Assembly: GCA_937982495.1 (NCBI GenBank)
Contig: CALJLX010000142.1
Location: forward strand, 1 to 34,735
Source of the DNA: an uncultured Desulfuromonas sp.
GTDB lineage: Bacteria > Desulfobacterota > Desulfuromonadia > Desulfuromonadales > Trichloromonadaceae
DNA length: 34,735 bases
Direction: 5' to 3'
Shown here: positions 6,482 to 14,587 of the stretch, piece after piece
How the letters are laid out: every line of letters begins with the position of its first letter
How positions within the stretch are numbered: position 1 is the first letter of the stretch
Made by a program: the position numbers and the translations under genes
Notes under the pieces: model-generated
The model's database searches: none
Told to the model about the DNA's origin: nothing
Seen by the model: the letters and a program-made list of their open reading frames with translations, nothing else

Positions 6482-8143
6482 ATGATCATACAATGCCCTG
6501 AGTGCAGCACCCGCTTCAAACTCGCCGACGACAAACTCAAGCCGGAAGGGATCAAGGTCCGCTGCGCCAAGTGCCGTCACATCTTTGCGCTCTTCCCACC
6601 GGAACCCGGCGGCACCGTCGCCGAAGACGAGACCCGTCCGCCGGCCGAGCACGGAGAAACTGAAGATCCCTGGGCCGGGAGCTTCAACGAGATGCTGGAA
6701 GACTCTCCCCCCGAAGATTCCCCGGCGGGCCAAGGCGAATCGAGTTGGGACGCGGCTTTGGAATCGAGCTTTGCCGACATCGGGGCGGATATTACCGCGC
6801 CCGGCTCGGCCAAAGCCGAAGAGTTCAAGCCAACGGCGATGGGAATTCCCGAAACCGACGCCACAAAACTCGACGCCGCCGATCTCGGACTGGACGAAGA
6901 GGAACCGGCGCCGGTCTCGCCTGACCCTTCCCCCTCGTCATTTACTCCGGAACCATTGATTTCCGAGGATCTCTTCGGTGAATCGACGCCTTCCGCCGAA
7001 GAAAGCACTCCGGAGACGATCGCCGCGCCTGTGTTGGATGTGGACGAATTTCAGTTTGAAGAGGTGGGAGAGGAAGAGGAGTTTGCTTTCGAGGAAGTGG
7101 CCGACAGCGAAGTCGACCCTTTCGCCGCGGTTTCCGCAAGGGATGAGGCACTGGTCGACCGGACCGCAGAACCCGCCGGCACCCTCTTCCCGGAAAAAAT
7201 CGAGGGGGACGGGGCCATTGCCGAATTCTCCTTTCAGGAAGAAGGAGTCGAAGCTTTTTCCTTCGCTCCCGACAAAGCGGACTCCGCCGAAACCTTTGCC
7301 TTTCAGGAAGAAGATCTCTTCGCGCCGGAACCGCCTTCAAGCGTTGCCGATTCCTTCTTTGCCGAAGCACCCCAAGCCGACGCCCTCTTTCCCGACGGGG
7401 CGCCCGAAGGGGAGGAAAAAGGCTTTGAATTTTCCGACATGGAAGATTCCGTGGTTATCGACCGTTCCGCGGAAGAGACTCCCATTCCGGTCGCGGCCGC
7501 GCGACCGGCGACGGAACGGTTACCGTCGTCGCATGCTGACGAGCCGCCCGAACCACTCAGCGAGCCGCGTCCCAAGGCGACTGAACCCAAACGCGGCCCG
7601 ATGGCCACGGTTCTGAGGATCTTTGCTCTTCTCCTGCTGTTACTTGCAGCTTCCGCCGGCTACCTTATCTGGCGTGGCGGCGCCGACAGCCTCCCGCAGA
7701 TCCTGGCGCAGCTCAGAACGCTTACCGGGACGGCACTGCCGGCGGAACCTGTGGTTCACATCCGACTGCCGCTGCCAAACAGCTTTTTTGTCATGAACCA
7801 GCATGCCGGCCAGTTTTTTGTTATTCAGGGGGAAGCGGTCAACGGCTATCCGGAGCCCCGCTCGGCCATTTCGGTAACCGGCATGCTCCATGACGCCAAG
7901 GGGGATGTGCTCTTGCGGCAGACGGTCTTCTGCGGCAACCCCATGGACCTGGAAACCCTCAAAAGCGCCCCCTTCGCCGCCATTCAGGAGATCATGAGCA
8001 ACCCCTTCGGCAGCGCTCTGGCCAATGTGAACATCGCGCCGGACGCCCCCATCCCCTACATGATCGTCTTCCGCGACCTGCCGGACAACGTCACCCACTT
8101 CACGGTGGAGGTCGCGGATTCCAAAGTCGGTGAAGGTCGCTAG
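6482..8143 (+). CDS. MJ0042 zinc-finger / DUF3426 membrane protein with acidic spacer
   Basis: The 553-residue protein begins with an MJ0042-type zinc ribbon (Cys5-x2-Cys8 ... Cys28-x2-Cys31). A long acidic, low-complexity region follows (about 40-370), then one transmembrane segment (about 375-397), then a DUF3426 domain (about 415-550). The DUF3426 part is therefore likely outside the membrane and the zinc finger in the cytoplasm. The acidic region contains several F-x-F-x-E/D-type motifs between nucleotides 7046 and 7445. AAGGA precedes the ATG. The domain pair is common in Proteobacteria but its role is unknown. The gene lies right after hpt and ends at a strong terminator. Confidence 0.85.
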   Translation: MIIQCPECSTRFKLADDKLKPEGIKVRCAKCRHIFALFPPEPGGTVAEDETRPPAEHGETEDPWAGSFNEMLEDSPPEDSPAGQGESSWDAALESSFADIGADITAPGSAKAEEFKPTAMGIPETDATKLDAADLGLDEEEPAPVSPDPSPSSFTPEPLISEDLFGESTPSAEESTPETIAAPVLDVDEFQFEEVGEEEEFAFEEVADSEVDPFAAVSARDEALVDRTAEPAGTLFPEKIEGDGAIAEFSFQEEGVEAFSFAPDKADSAETFAFQEEDLFAPEPPSSVADSFFAEAPQADALFPDGAPEGEEKGFEFSDMEDSVVIDRSAEETPIPVAAARPATERLPSSHADEPPEPLSEPRPKATEPKRGPMATVLRIFALLLLLLAASAGYLIWRGGADSLPQILAQLRTLTGTALPAEPVVHIRLPLPNSFFVMNQHAGQFFVIQGEAVNGYPEPRSAISVTGMLHDAKGDVLLRQTVFCGNPMDLETLKSAPFAAIQEIMSNPFGSALANVNIAPDAPIPYMIVFRDLPDNVTHFTVEVADSKVGEGR

Positions 8144-8161
8144 CACACTCGCACATCCCGC

Positions 8162-8195
8162 AAAAAAAGCCGCGTTCTCATGAACGCGGCTTTTT
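8162..8195. terminator. bidirectional intrinsic terminator
   Basis: A perfect stem (GCCGCGTTC / GAACGCGGC, 4-base loop) is flanked by A7 on the left and T5 on the right. It can end both the plus-strand DUF3426 unit and the minus-strand ferredoxin transcript. Confidence 0.9.
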
Positions 8196-8223
8196 CATAT
8201 CCTCGCCGGCATCCCGGCTCCCA

Positions 8224-8394
8224 TCAAGGGGCGTTAATCGCATCGACCGGGCAGGTATCCACGCAGGCGCCGCAATCGGTGCAGACAGCTGCGTCAATCA
8301 CCCGCTTATCGCCCTGCTCGGTGATGGCGTCCACCGGACAAGCCGGTTCACAGGCGCCGCAATTGATGCATTCTTCGGTAATGGTGTGGGCCAT
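8224..8394 (-). CDS. 2x[4Fe-4S] bacterial-type ferredoxin
   Basis: This is a 56-residue protein with two complete cluster motifs: CINCGACEPACP (Cys9, 12, 15, 19) and CTDCGACVDTCP (Cys38, 41, 44, 48). Each is followed by VDAI. This is the classic clostridial-type low-potential electron carrier that shuttles electrons between cytosolic redox enzymes in anaerobes. A very strong AGGAGGTGA ribosome site precedes the ATG, suggesting high expression. It is a single-gene unit with its own promoter and terminator. Confidence 0.95.
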   Translation of the reverse strand: MAHTITEECINCGACEPACPVDAITEQGDKRVIDAAVCTDCGACVDTCPVDAINAP

Positions 8395-8445
8395 GGGTTC
8401 ACCTCCTCTCCCTATTGATCAAATACACTGTTTTACGTCGCTAAG

Positions 8446-8474
8446 AACATACACCACCAGCCCTCCCCTGTCCA
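8446..8474 (-). promoter_or_regulatory. sigma70 promoter of the ferredoxin gene
   Basis: On the minus strand, TGGACA (-35) and TATGTT (-10) are spaced 17 bp apart, about 52 bp before the start codon. Confidence 0.55.
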
Positions 8475-8695
8475 GATCAAAGAAGGCTTGAAACGCGACA
8501 TAAAATTCTTGCAATTCCCCCTTGCATCCTTTACTCTTCTAAAACATTTTCCCATTCTTTTCTTGCGTCTAGCGCCGCGATTCCGCCCGCGCCCGGGTTG
8601 TCCGACGGGGACAAGGACAAACCAGGTAAAACACGATTTTGTAAGAATGGAAAATTTTATCGAGCCCAAAAAACTCGCGGAGGAGGTTTATTTTA

Positions 8696-9961
8696 ATGGA
8701 TATTCTTGCCTTGAATTGCGGCAGTTCCTCGGTCAAATATCAGCTTTTTGACTGGGACAAGAAAGTGGTCGTCGCCAAGGGCATGGTGGAGCGCGTCACC
8801 ATCGGCGACTCCTACATCGTCCATGAGGTACCCGGTCGGGACAATTATCGGGAAGAGTACGAGTGCCCCGACCATAAGGTGGCCATCCATCTCATCATTA
8901 AAACCCTGACCGATTCCAGGCATGGCGTGGTCAAAGACATGAGCCAGATCTCGGCGGTCGGCCACCGGGTGGTTCATGGCGGCGAGAAATTCACCTGCTC
9001 GGTTCGCATCGATGACGCGGTTCTCGACGCCATCAAAGAGGTCCAACACCTCGCCCCCCTGCACAACCCGCCCAACATCGCCGGCATCGAGGCCGCCCAA
9101 GCGGTCTTGCCCGAAGCTCCGCACATCGCCATTTTCGATACGGCCTTTCATCAGACCATGCCGGCTCATGCCTATACCTATCCCCTGCCTTATGAGTGGT
9201 ACGAAAAATACGGTGTGCGCCGTTACGGTTTTCACGGCACCAGCCATCTTTACGTATCCAAGCGCGCGGCGGTTCTGCTCGGCAAAGACCCTAAAGAGTG
9301 CAACATCATCACCATGCATATCGGCAACGGCGTTTCCCACTCGGCCATCAAGGGGGGTGTTTCGGTGGACACTTCCATGGGCCTCACCCCTCTCGAAGGG
9401 GCGGTCATGGGCACCCGTTGCGGGGATATCGATCCCGCGATTCCCGCCTTCATCATGGAGCGGGAAGGCTACACCTCGAAGGAGATCGATTCGATCCTCA
9501 ACAAGAAATCCGGGGTTCTCGGCATCACCGGGCGTTTCACCGACCGGCGCGACGTCATTTCCGGAGCCAATGAGGGTTGCGATCGCTGCAAACTCTCCCT
9601 GGAGATCGAATCCTACCGGCTGAAGAAGTATATCGGCGCCTACGCAGCGGCGATCGGCGGTATCGATGCCGTGGTTTTTACCGCCGGGGTTGGCGAAATG
9701 GCCTGGCTGATTCGTGAGATGACCTTGGACGGGCTTGAATTCATGGGGATCTACCTGGACAAGGAAATCAACCGCACGACCATGACCCGCAAAAAGGAAA
9801 CCCTGATCACCCGCCCCGACTCGCCGGTCAAGGTCTTTGTCATCCCAACCGACGAGGAACTGGTCTTTACCGAGGATGTCGTGGCGATCCTTGACGGCTC
9901 CTACACCGACCACATGAACTTCAAATATTCTTTTTCCGGCAAAGAATTCCAGCGCAAATAG
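8696..9961 (+). CDS. ackA: acetate kinase
   Basis: Acetate kinase interconverts acetate + ATP and acetyl phosphate + ADP. The 421-residue protein shows the family blocks in order: LNCGSSSVKYQLF (N-terminal phosphate-binding), HRVVHGGEKF, IFDTAFHQTMP (catalytic Asp), RYGFHGTSHLYVS, HIGNGVSHSAIKGG, SMGLTPLEGAVMGTRCGDID and FTAGVGEM. AGGAGG precedes the ATG. The 300 bp upstream hold the ferredoxin promoter (minus strand) and no clear plus-strand promoter. Together with pta, read convergently 1.1 kb downstream, it forms the acetate/acetyl-CoA switch used for acetate uptake or substrate-level ATP formation. Confidence 0.97.
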   Translation: MDILALNCGSSSVKYQLFDWDKKVVVAKGMVERVTIGDSYIVHEVPGRDNYREEYECPDHKVAIHLIIKTLTDSRHGVVKDMSQISAVGHRVVHGGEKFTCSVRIDDAVLDAIKEVQHLAPLHNPPNIAGIEAAQAVLPEAPHIAIFDTAFHQTMPAHAYTYPLPYEWYEKYGVRRYGFHGTSHLYVSKRAAVLLGKDPKECNIITMHIGNGVSHSAIKGGVSVDTSMGLTPLEGAVMGTRCGDIDPAIPAFIMEREGYTSKEIDSILNKKSGVLGITGRFTDRRDVISGANEGCDRCKLSLEIESYRLKKYIGAYAAAIGGIDAVVFTAGVGEMAWLIREMTLDGLEFMGIYLDKEINRTTMTRKKETLITRPDSPVKVFVIPTDEELVFTEDVVAILDGSYTDHMNFKYSFSGKEFQRK

Positions 9962-9999
9962 GTCCGAGCGGGGGCCGAGGCATCGCGGCGCTGATGACC

Positions 10000-10027
10000 G
10001 AAGACCGACGGAGATCCGTCGGTCTTC
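10000..10027 (+). other. strong intergenic hairpin between ackA and the KAS III gene
   Basis: A perfect inverted repeat of 12-13 bp per arm (GAAGACCGACGG / CCGTCGGTCTTC) with a tiny loop begins 39 bp after the ackA stop. No T-run follows, so it is more likely an RNA-stability or attenuation element than a complete intrinsic terminator. Confidence 0.6.
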
Positions 10028-10102
10028 GTCGTCACAGGCCGCATCTCCCCCCTCCCAGGACGAACCCGTCCATCGTTCAGGTACCACGGAGGTAATTAAT
10101 AC

Positions 10103-11020
10103 ATGCTCGGCATCGAGGAAATCGGCTACTACATTCCCCAGGGAAGAATCTCCAATTACGACAGGAAAACCCAGTTCGGTATCGACGATCACTTCATCGA
10201 AGAGAAGATCGGCGTCCGCCAGGTTTCTCTGAAAAGCCCCGATGAAGAGACTTCTGATCTATGCGTCAAGGCCTTCGCCAACCTCCGGAAAAAAATCGCT
10301 GTCAACCTGAATGACATCGAAGCCGTGGTCGTTGTTACCCAGAACCCCGACCGCAACATTCCCCACACCTCGGCCATGCTTCACGGCAAGCTCGCACTGC
10401 CCAATCGATGCGCCTGTTTCGACATCTCCCTCGGCTGTTCCGGGTTTGTCTACGCCCTCTCCATCTTCCAGGCGTTCATGGCGGCCAACGGCATGAAAAA
10501 GGGACTGCTCTTCACCGCCGATCCCTATTCAAAAATCACCGATCCCAATGACAAGAACACCACGTTGCTCTTCGGCGACGCGGCGGCGGTGACCCTGATC
10601 AGCGATCAACCCAAACTTGTCTCCGGCGCCTTTACTTTCGGCACGATCGGCGCCGAACATGAGAAGCTCATCTGTAACGACGGCATCCTCTTCATGCATG
10701 GTCGGGCTGTCTTCAATTTCGCCGCCAAGGTCATTCCCGACGACATCCGCCAAGTGGTGGCCAAGAATGCCCTGACCCTTGAGCAGGTCGACCTCTTCCT
10801 GCTGCACCAGGGGAGCAAGATCATCGTCGAAACCATCGCCGACAAGTTGCCGGTATCCCGGGAAAAGGCCCCTTACGCCACCTATGATTACGGCAATACG
10901 GTCTCTTCGACCCTGCCGATCCTGCTCGCCGACGAACTTTCGGGAACCGCGCGCAATATCGTCATCTGCGGCTTCGGCGTCGGCCTTTCCTGGGCAAGCG
11001 GACTATTGAAAAGGCCGTGA
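10103..11020 (+). CDS. 3-oxoacyl-ACP synthase III-like condensing enzyme (KAS III/FabH family)
   Basis: KAS III enzymes condense an acyl-CoA starter with malonyl-ACP; relatives make beta-ketones or other products. The 305-residue protein keeps the full triad: Cys112 in DISLGCSGF, His235 in LLHQGSK, Asn265 in DYGNTVSST. A GFGVGLSWASGLL C-terminal glycine block is also present. It is a little shorter than E. coli FabH. GGAGG precedes the ATG. It sits between ackA and convergent pta, not in a fatty-acid gene cluster, so it may be a specialised paralogue and not the main FabH. It may be co-transcribed with ackA through the hairpin at 10000-10027. Confidence 0.85.
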   Translation: MLGIEEIGYYIPQGRISNYDRKTQFGIDDHFIEEKIGVRQVSLKSPDEETSDLCVKAFANLRKKIAVNLNDIEAVVVVTQNPDRNIPHTSAMLHGKLALPNRCACFDISLGCSGFVYALSIFQAFMAANGMKKGLLFTADPYSKITDPNDKNTTLLFGDAAAVTLISDQPKLVSGAFTFGTIGAEHEKLICNDGILFMHGRAVFNFAAKVIPDDIRQVVAKNALTLEQVDLFLLHQGSKIIVETIADKLPVSREKAPYATYDYGNTVSSTLPILLADELSGTARNIVICGFGVGLSWASGLLKRP

Positions 11021-11039
11021 TTGCTGATAGTTTAGATAC

Positions 11040-11072
11040 AAAAAAGCCGGCGAGATTTTCGCCGGCTTTTTT
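11040..11072. terminator. bidirectional intrinsic terminator between the KAS III gene and pta
   Basis: A GCCGGCGA / TCGCCGGC stem is flanked by an A-run on the left and T-run on the right. It sits between two convergent genes and can stop both transcripts. Confidence 0.9.
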
Positions 11073-11094
11073 GTATCATTCATTCACAAGAGCG

Positions 11095-12096
11095 CTACCC
11101 TTGTGCCTGCACCGCCGTGATCGCCGCGACACTAATGATATCCTCGACCGAGCAACCGCGCGAGAGATCGTTGACCGGCTTGGCCAGGCCTTGGATGATC
11201 GGACCGACCGCCTCGGCTCCGGCCAGTCGCTCGACCAGTTTATAGGCGATATTGCCAGCATCCAGATCGGGGAAGATCAGGGTGTTGGCCTTGCCGGCGA
11301 CCGTGGAGCCGGGCGCCTTCTTGGCGCCGACCTTGGGCAGCAGGGCGGCGTCAGCCTGAAGCTCGCCGTCGATCTGCAGGTCGGGGGCCAAGCCCTTGGC
11401 GATTTCCAGGGCCTTGAGCACCTTGTCCACATCGTCATGGCTGGCGCTTCCCTTGGTCGAAAAGGAGAGCATCGCCACCCGGGCATCGACCCCGAGAAAG
11501 CTTTTGCAACTACCAGCGGTGCTGACCGCGATCTCCGCCAGCGCCTGGGCGTCGGGATTGGGATTGACCGCGCAGTCGGCGAAACAGATGACGCCGTTCT
11601 CGCCGAATTCAGGGGTTTTGGTCACCATCAGGAAGACCGATGAGACGGTCTTCATGCCGGGCGCGGTGCCAATCACCTGGAAAGCGGCACGCAAGACGTC
11701 TCCCGTGGTATTATCGGCCCCGGCAACGGCCCCGCCGGCATCCCCGAGGCGCACCATCATTGCGCCATAGTAGAGGTTATCCGCCCCGATCAAGAGCTTT
11801 TTCGCCTCTGCGGCGGTCAAACCCTTGCTCTTGCGCAACGCCACCAGTTCGTCGACATAGGCGTCCAGGCGCGGGGAGTCCTTGGGGTCGAGCAATACGA
11901 CCCCGTCCAGGGATGCACCGAGTTCAACGGCCTTTTTTTTCAGGACATCGGGGTTCCCCAGCAGCACGACCTTGGCCAAACCCTCTTTGACAATACGCCC
12001 GGCGGCCTGAACCATCCGATCGTCATAGCCTTCGGGCAAGACCACGGTTTGCAGGCCGGCGCGGGCCTTCGCCTTGATTTGCTCCACCAAATGCAT
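11095..12096 (-). CDS. pta: phosphate acetyltransferase
   Basis: Pta converts acetyl-CoA + phosphate to acetyl phosphate + CoA, and partners AckA. The 333-residue length marks the short single-domain form without the regulatory N-terminal DRTGG/P-loop part of enterobacterial Pta. Family signatures include VVLPEGYDDRMVQAA near the start, LYYGAMMVRLGDAGGAVAGA, ADCAVNPNPDAQALAEIA and the C-terminal VGPIIQGLAKPVNDLSRG. A GGAGG ribosome site precedes the ATG. It has its own sigma70 promoter and is transcribed towards ackA and the KAS III gene, so it is regulated separately from ackA. Confidence 0.95.
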   Translation of the reverse strand: MHLVEQIKAKARAGLQTVVLPEGYDDRMVQAAGRIVKEGLAKVVLLGNPDVLKKKAVELGASLDGVVLLDPKDSPRLDAYVDELVALRKSKGLTAAEAKKLLIGADNLYYGAMMVRLGDAGGAVAGADNTTGDVLRAAFQVIGTAPGMKTVSSVFLMVTKTPEFGENGVICFADCAVNPNPDAQALAEIAVSTAGSCKSFLGVDARVAMLSFSTKGSASHDDVDKVLKALEIAKGLAPDLQIDGELQADAALLPKVGAKKAPGSTVAGKANTLIFPDLDAGNIAYKLVERLAGAEAVGPIIQGLAKPVNDLSRGCSVEDIISVAAITAVQAQG

Positions 12097-12137
12097 GTAA
12101 ATACCTCCTCCAAAACAAGGTTTGAATTTAGAAAATA

Positions 12138-12166
12138 CTTATAACCGATAGGGGATTTACGGTCAA
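12138..12166 (-). promoter_or_regulatory. sigma70 promoter of pta
   Basis: On the minus strand, TTGACC and TATAAG are separated by exactly 17 bp, about 40 bp before the pta start codon. Confidence 0.8.
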
Positions 12167-12278
12167 CTCATTTCCCGCAAAATCCTCTTCGCCCCCGCCA
12201 CAGATTCCTCCCCGAAAACTCCCGCCTTCATGTATACTGACCCCCGCATTGTGAATTCCGCGCCCTTTGTATGGACCC

Positions 12279-13241
12279 ATGAATCAGAACCGTCGCTCGG
12301 ACATCTTCCTGCTGGGATTCATCCTCCTCTCCCTGCTTTTACACCTGCTCTTTTTGTTTCTAGCCCCCAAACAGGCATGGGTCCCGGCCGAAGCGGAGAA
12401 GAAGCCGGTCTATGTCGATCTGCGTCCACCGCAACCCCTGAGTCGGGAACTCGACTTGCCGACCCCCAAGGTTCCGGAAAAGCCCCGGGAAACCCCAGCC
12501 AAACGCTTGGCGGATGCGGATCGCCAGGCGGAGAAAGAGCGTGCTCCCAAGGGGCGGGATTTCGAGGACAGCACCCCCAAGGCGCAGACGCCCCCCCCTC
12601 CCGCCCCCTCGACAAAACCGGCACCCAAACCCGTCAAGCCAGCGCCGCAACCAACCCGACCAGCCGCGAAACCGGCTCCCAAGACGGTCAAACCGCCCCC
12701 GGATCGGCGCGAGCGTCCCCAGGGAGAGGGTCCGGCGCGCCCCCGGGAACCCGCGTCTGAGGCTCCGGCCTCATCGCCCCAGGCCCAGCCGCGGCGCTCG
12801 GCGGAGGAACTGAAAAACCTCAATCTTCTGGCATCGGCCAAGACCGCCGCCGCCAACGTGGGGGAGCAGTGGCGGCGCAAATACCGGGCGGAGGTCGACG
12901 ATGGGGATACGGTTTGGCTGGACACGGAAAAGGACATTCTCATTTCCTTTTTCCAGCGGTTCCGCACGAATGTCTATATGGTCTGGAATTATCCGGAACG
13001 GGCGCGGCAACTGGGGCAGGAAGGGGTTTGCCTGCTGCGGGTGACAATCACCCGGGAGGGAGAGGTAAAAAACGTGATTCTCAAGGAAAGCAGCGGGCAT
13101 CCGCTGCTGGATAACGAAGCCATGCGCGCGGTGCGCAAAGGCGCCTCCTACGGCCCCCTACCCACCGCCTACCCCAAAGACGAGCTCAACATCATGGTCT
13201 TCTTCCATTATGGTCTCGACCGACGCCCGGCACTCTACTGA
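12279..13241 (+). CDS. TonB-family energy-transducing protein
   Basis: The layout is that of TonB. A short cytoplasmic N-terminus and one membrane anchor (residues about 9-28) come first. A long Pro/Lys/Ala-rich periplasm-spanning region (about 45-180) follows, then a C-terminal TonB domain (about 225-315, with GVCLLRVTITREGEVKNVIL, SSGHPLLDNEAMRAV). TonB proteins pass proton-motive energy from ExbB/ExbD to outer-membrane receptors. No exbB, exbD or receptor gene is in this window. I placed the start at ATG 12279; an in-frame TTG at 12267 would add four residues, and neither has a strong ribosome site. A TATACT at 12233-12238 could be its -10 element, without a matching -35. It is a single gene between pta (divergent) and gcvH (convergent). 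Confidence 0.82.
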   Translation: MNQNRRSDIFLLGFILLSLLLHLLFLFLAPKQAWVPAEAEKKPVYVDLRPPQPLSRELDLPTPKVPEKPRETPAKRLADADRQAEKERAPKGRDFEDSTPKAQTPPPPAPSTKPAPKPVKPAPQPTRPAAKPAPKTVKPPPDRRERPQGEGPARPREPASEAPASSPQAQPRRSAEELKNLNLLASAKTAAANVGEQWRRKYRAEVDDGDTVWLDTEKDILISFFQRFRTNVYMVWNYPERARQLGQEGVCLLRVTITREGEVKNVILKESSGHPLLDNEAMRAVRKGASYGPLPTAYPKDELNIMVFFHYGLDRRPALY

Positions 13242-13267
13242 GCAACGGGGCGTCGGTCGAGAGGCGG

Positions 13268-13654
13268 TTATTCTTCCTCGGCAATGAACTCCTGGTACGC
13301 CTCCACATCCATCAACTCGTCGAGGTCGGCGTTCTCCGCCAGGCGGATTTTGACCAGCCAGGCATCCTCGTAGGGAGAAGTGTTGACCAGCTCCGGGGCG
13401 TCCTGCAGCTCTTCGTTCACTTCGATAACTTCACCGGAAATCGGCGCGTAGACATCGGAGACAGCCTTGACCGACTCGACCACGCCGAAAGGCTTGCCAC
13501 ATTCCAGCAACGCCCCCTCTTCGGGCAACTCGACGAAGACCACATCCCCCAGGGAGTCCTGGGCAAAATCGGTCACGCCGATGGTGGCGATGCCATCCTC
13601 CAACAATACCCACACATGCTCCTCGGTGTACTTCAATTCTTCGGGGAATTCCAT
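13268..13654 (-). CDS. gcvH: glycine cleavage system H protein (lipoyl carrier)
   Basis: GcvH carries the aminomethyl group on a lipoyl-lysine between the P, T and L proteins of the glycine cleavage system. The 128-residue protein has the standard H-protein features: YTEEHVWV, GVTDFAQDSLGDVVFVELPEEG, the lipoyl site ESVKAVSD, APISGEVIEVNEEL and the PYEDAWLVKI tail. AGGAGGA precedes the ATG. It is the last gene of the folD-metV-metF run (55 bp after metF). No gcvT or gcvP lies beside it. It could feed 5,10-methylene-THF into the same folate pool, or serve as a lipoate relay protein. Confidence 0.95.
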   Translation of the reverse strand: MEFPEELKYTEEHVWVLLEDGIATIGVTDFAQDSLGDVVFVELPEEGALLECGKPFGVVESVKAVSDVYAPISGEVIEVNEELQDAPELVNTSPYEDAWLVKIRLAENADLDELMDVEAYQEFIAEEE

Positions 13655-13709
13655 ACTCTCCTCCTGCGATTGGAAACGGGTTCCGACCGCACTGCGGGCG
13701 GTGGAACCG

Positions 13710-14564
13710 TCAAGCGAGAATATCGGCGATGCGCTCCTCGTGCCCCAGGGTCATGAGATGCACACCCTGGCATAACCGGCGGGCATGCTCAACCATCTCA
13801 CGGGCGATGGCAATGCCTTCCTCCAACGGATCGACGGCGGCATCGAGCCGTTCGACGAGCCGCGCCGGGATCCGAACACCGGGAATGGAGCGGTTGAGAA
13901 ATTCGGCCATACGCGCGTTCTTAAGCAGCAGTACCCCGAGCAGCACGGGCTTTCCCAACGGGTTGGCCGCGTCCATGAAGCGCGTCAGCTTGTCGACATC
14001 ATAAACCGCCTGGGTCTGAAAAAACGCGGTCCCGGCCTGGGCCTTCTTGGCAAATTTCTGGAACATCAGCTCAAAGGGTTCCGCCTCGGGGGTCACCGCG
14101 GCGCCGGCGAAAAAATGCGGGACGCCGCGCAACGGCTTGCCCGCCATATCGTGCCCCGAACAGAGGCCCCGCACCGCCGCCATCAGCTGGATGGAATCGA
14201 GATCGAAAACCGACCGGGCCTGGGGATGATCGCCGAAACAGGCATGATCGCCGGAAAGGAGGAGAAGGTTTTCGATTCCGAGGGCGGCCGCGCCGAGGAG
14301 GTCGGACTGCAGGGCCATGCGGTTACGATCCCGGCAGGTCAGCTGCAGGATCGGTTCGATCCCCTCGCGCAACAGAAGAGCGGATAGAGCCAGGGGGGAA
14401 AGGCGCATATTCGCCCCTTGGTTGTCGGTGACGTTCACCGCCGCAAGCCCCTTCATCAGCCGGGCCTTGCTCAGGGCGCGGGATATATCAATCCCTTTGG
14501 GCGGGGCGATTTCGGCGGTGACGACAAAGCGGCCAGCGGCCAGATGTTCGGCAAGTTTCGACAT
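13710..14564 (-). CDS. metF: 5,10-methylenetetrahydrofolate reductase, MetF subunit
   Basis: MetF is an FAD-dependent TIM-barrel enzyme that interconverts 5,10-methylene-THF and 5-methyl-THF. The 284-residue protein shows FVVTAEIAPPKGID (active-site Glu), VNVTDNQGANMRLSP, LQLTCRDRNRMALQSDLLGA, LLLLSGDH and AFFQTQAVYD, all standard MetF blocks. It starts 23 bp after metV, the iron-sulfur/zinc partner, so this should be the two-subunit MetVF type known from acetogens, in which electrons enter through MetV and not directly from NADH. It serves methionine synthesis or methyl-branch one-carbon flow. Confidence 0.93.
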   Translation of the reverse strand: MSKLAEHLAAGRFVVTAEIAPPKGIDISRALSKARLMKGLAAVNVTDNQGANMRLSPLALSALLLREGIEPILQLTCRDRNRMALQSDLLGAAALGIENLLLLSGDHACFGDHPQARSVFDLDSIQLMAAVRGLCSGHDMAGKPLRGVPHFFAGAAVTPEAEPFELMFQKFAKKAQAGTAFFQTQAVYDVDKLTRFMDAANPLGKPVLLGVLLLKNARMAEFLNRSIPGVRIPARLVERLDAAVDPLEEGIAIAREMVEHARRLCQGVHLMTLGHEERIADILA

Positions 14565-14587
14565 CTTCGTTCTTCCGAAAGGGCGGA

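Noticed and set aside
8693..10192. 499-residue minus-strand open frame opposite ackA and the start of the KAS III gene
   Set aside because: It is a long shadow frame caused by codon bias of ackA; ackA has every family motif and a strong ribosome site, and the shadow has none.
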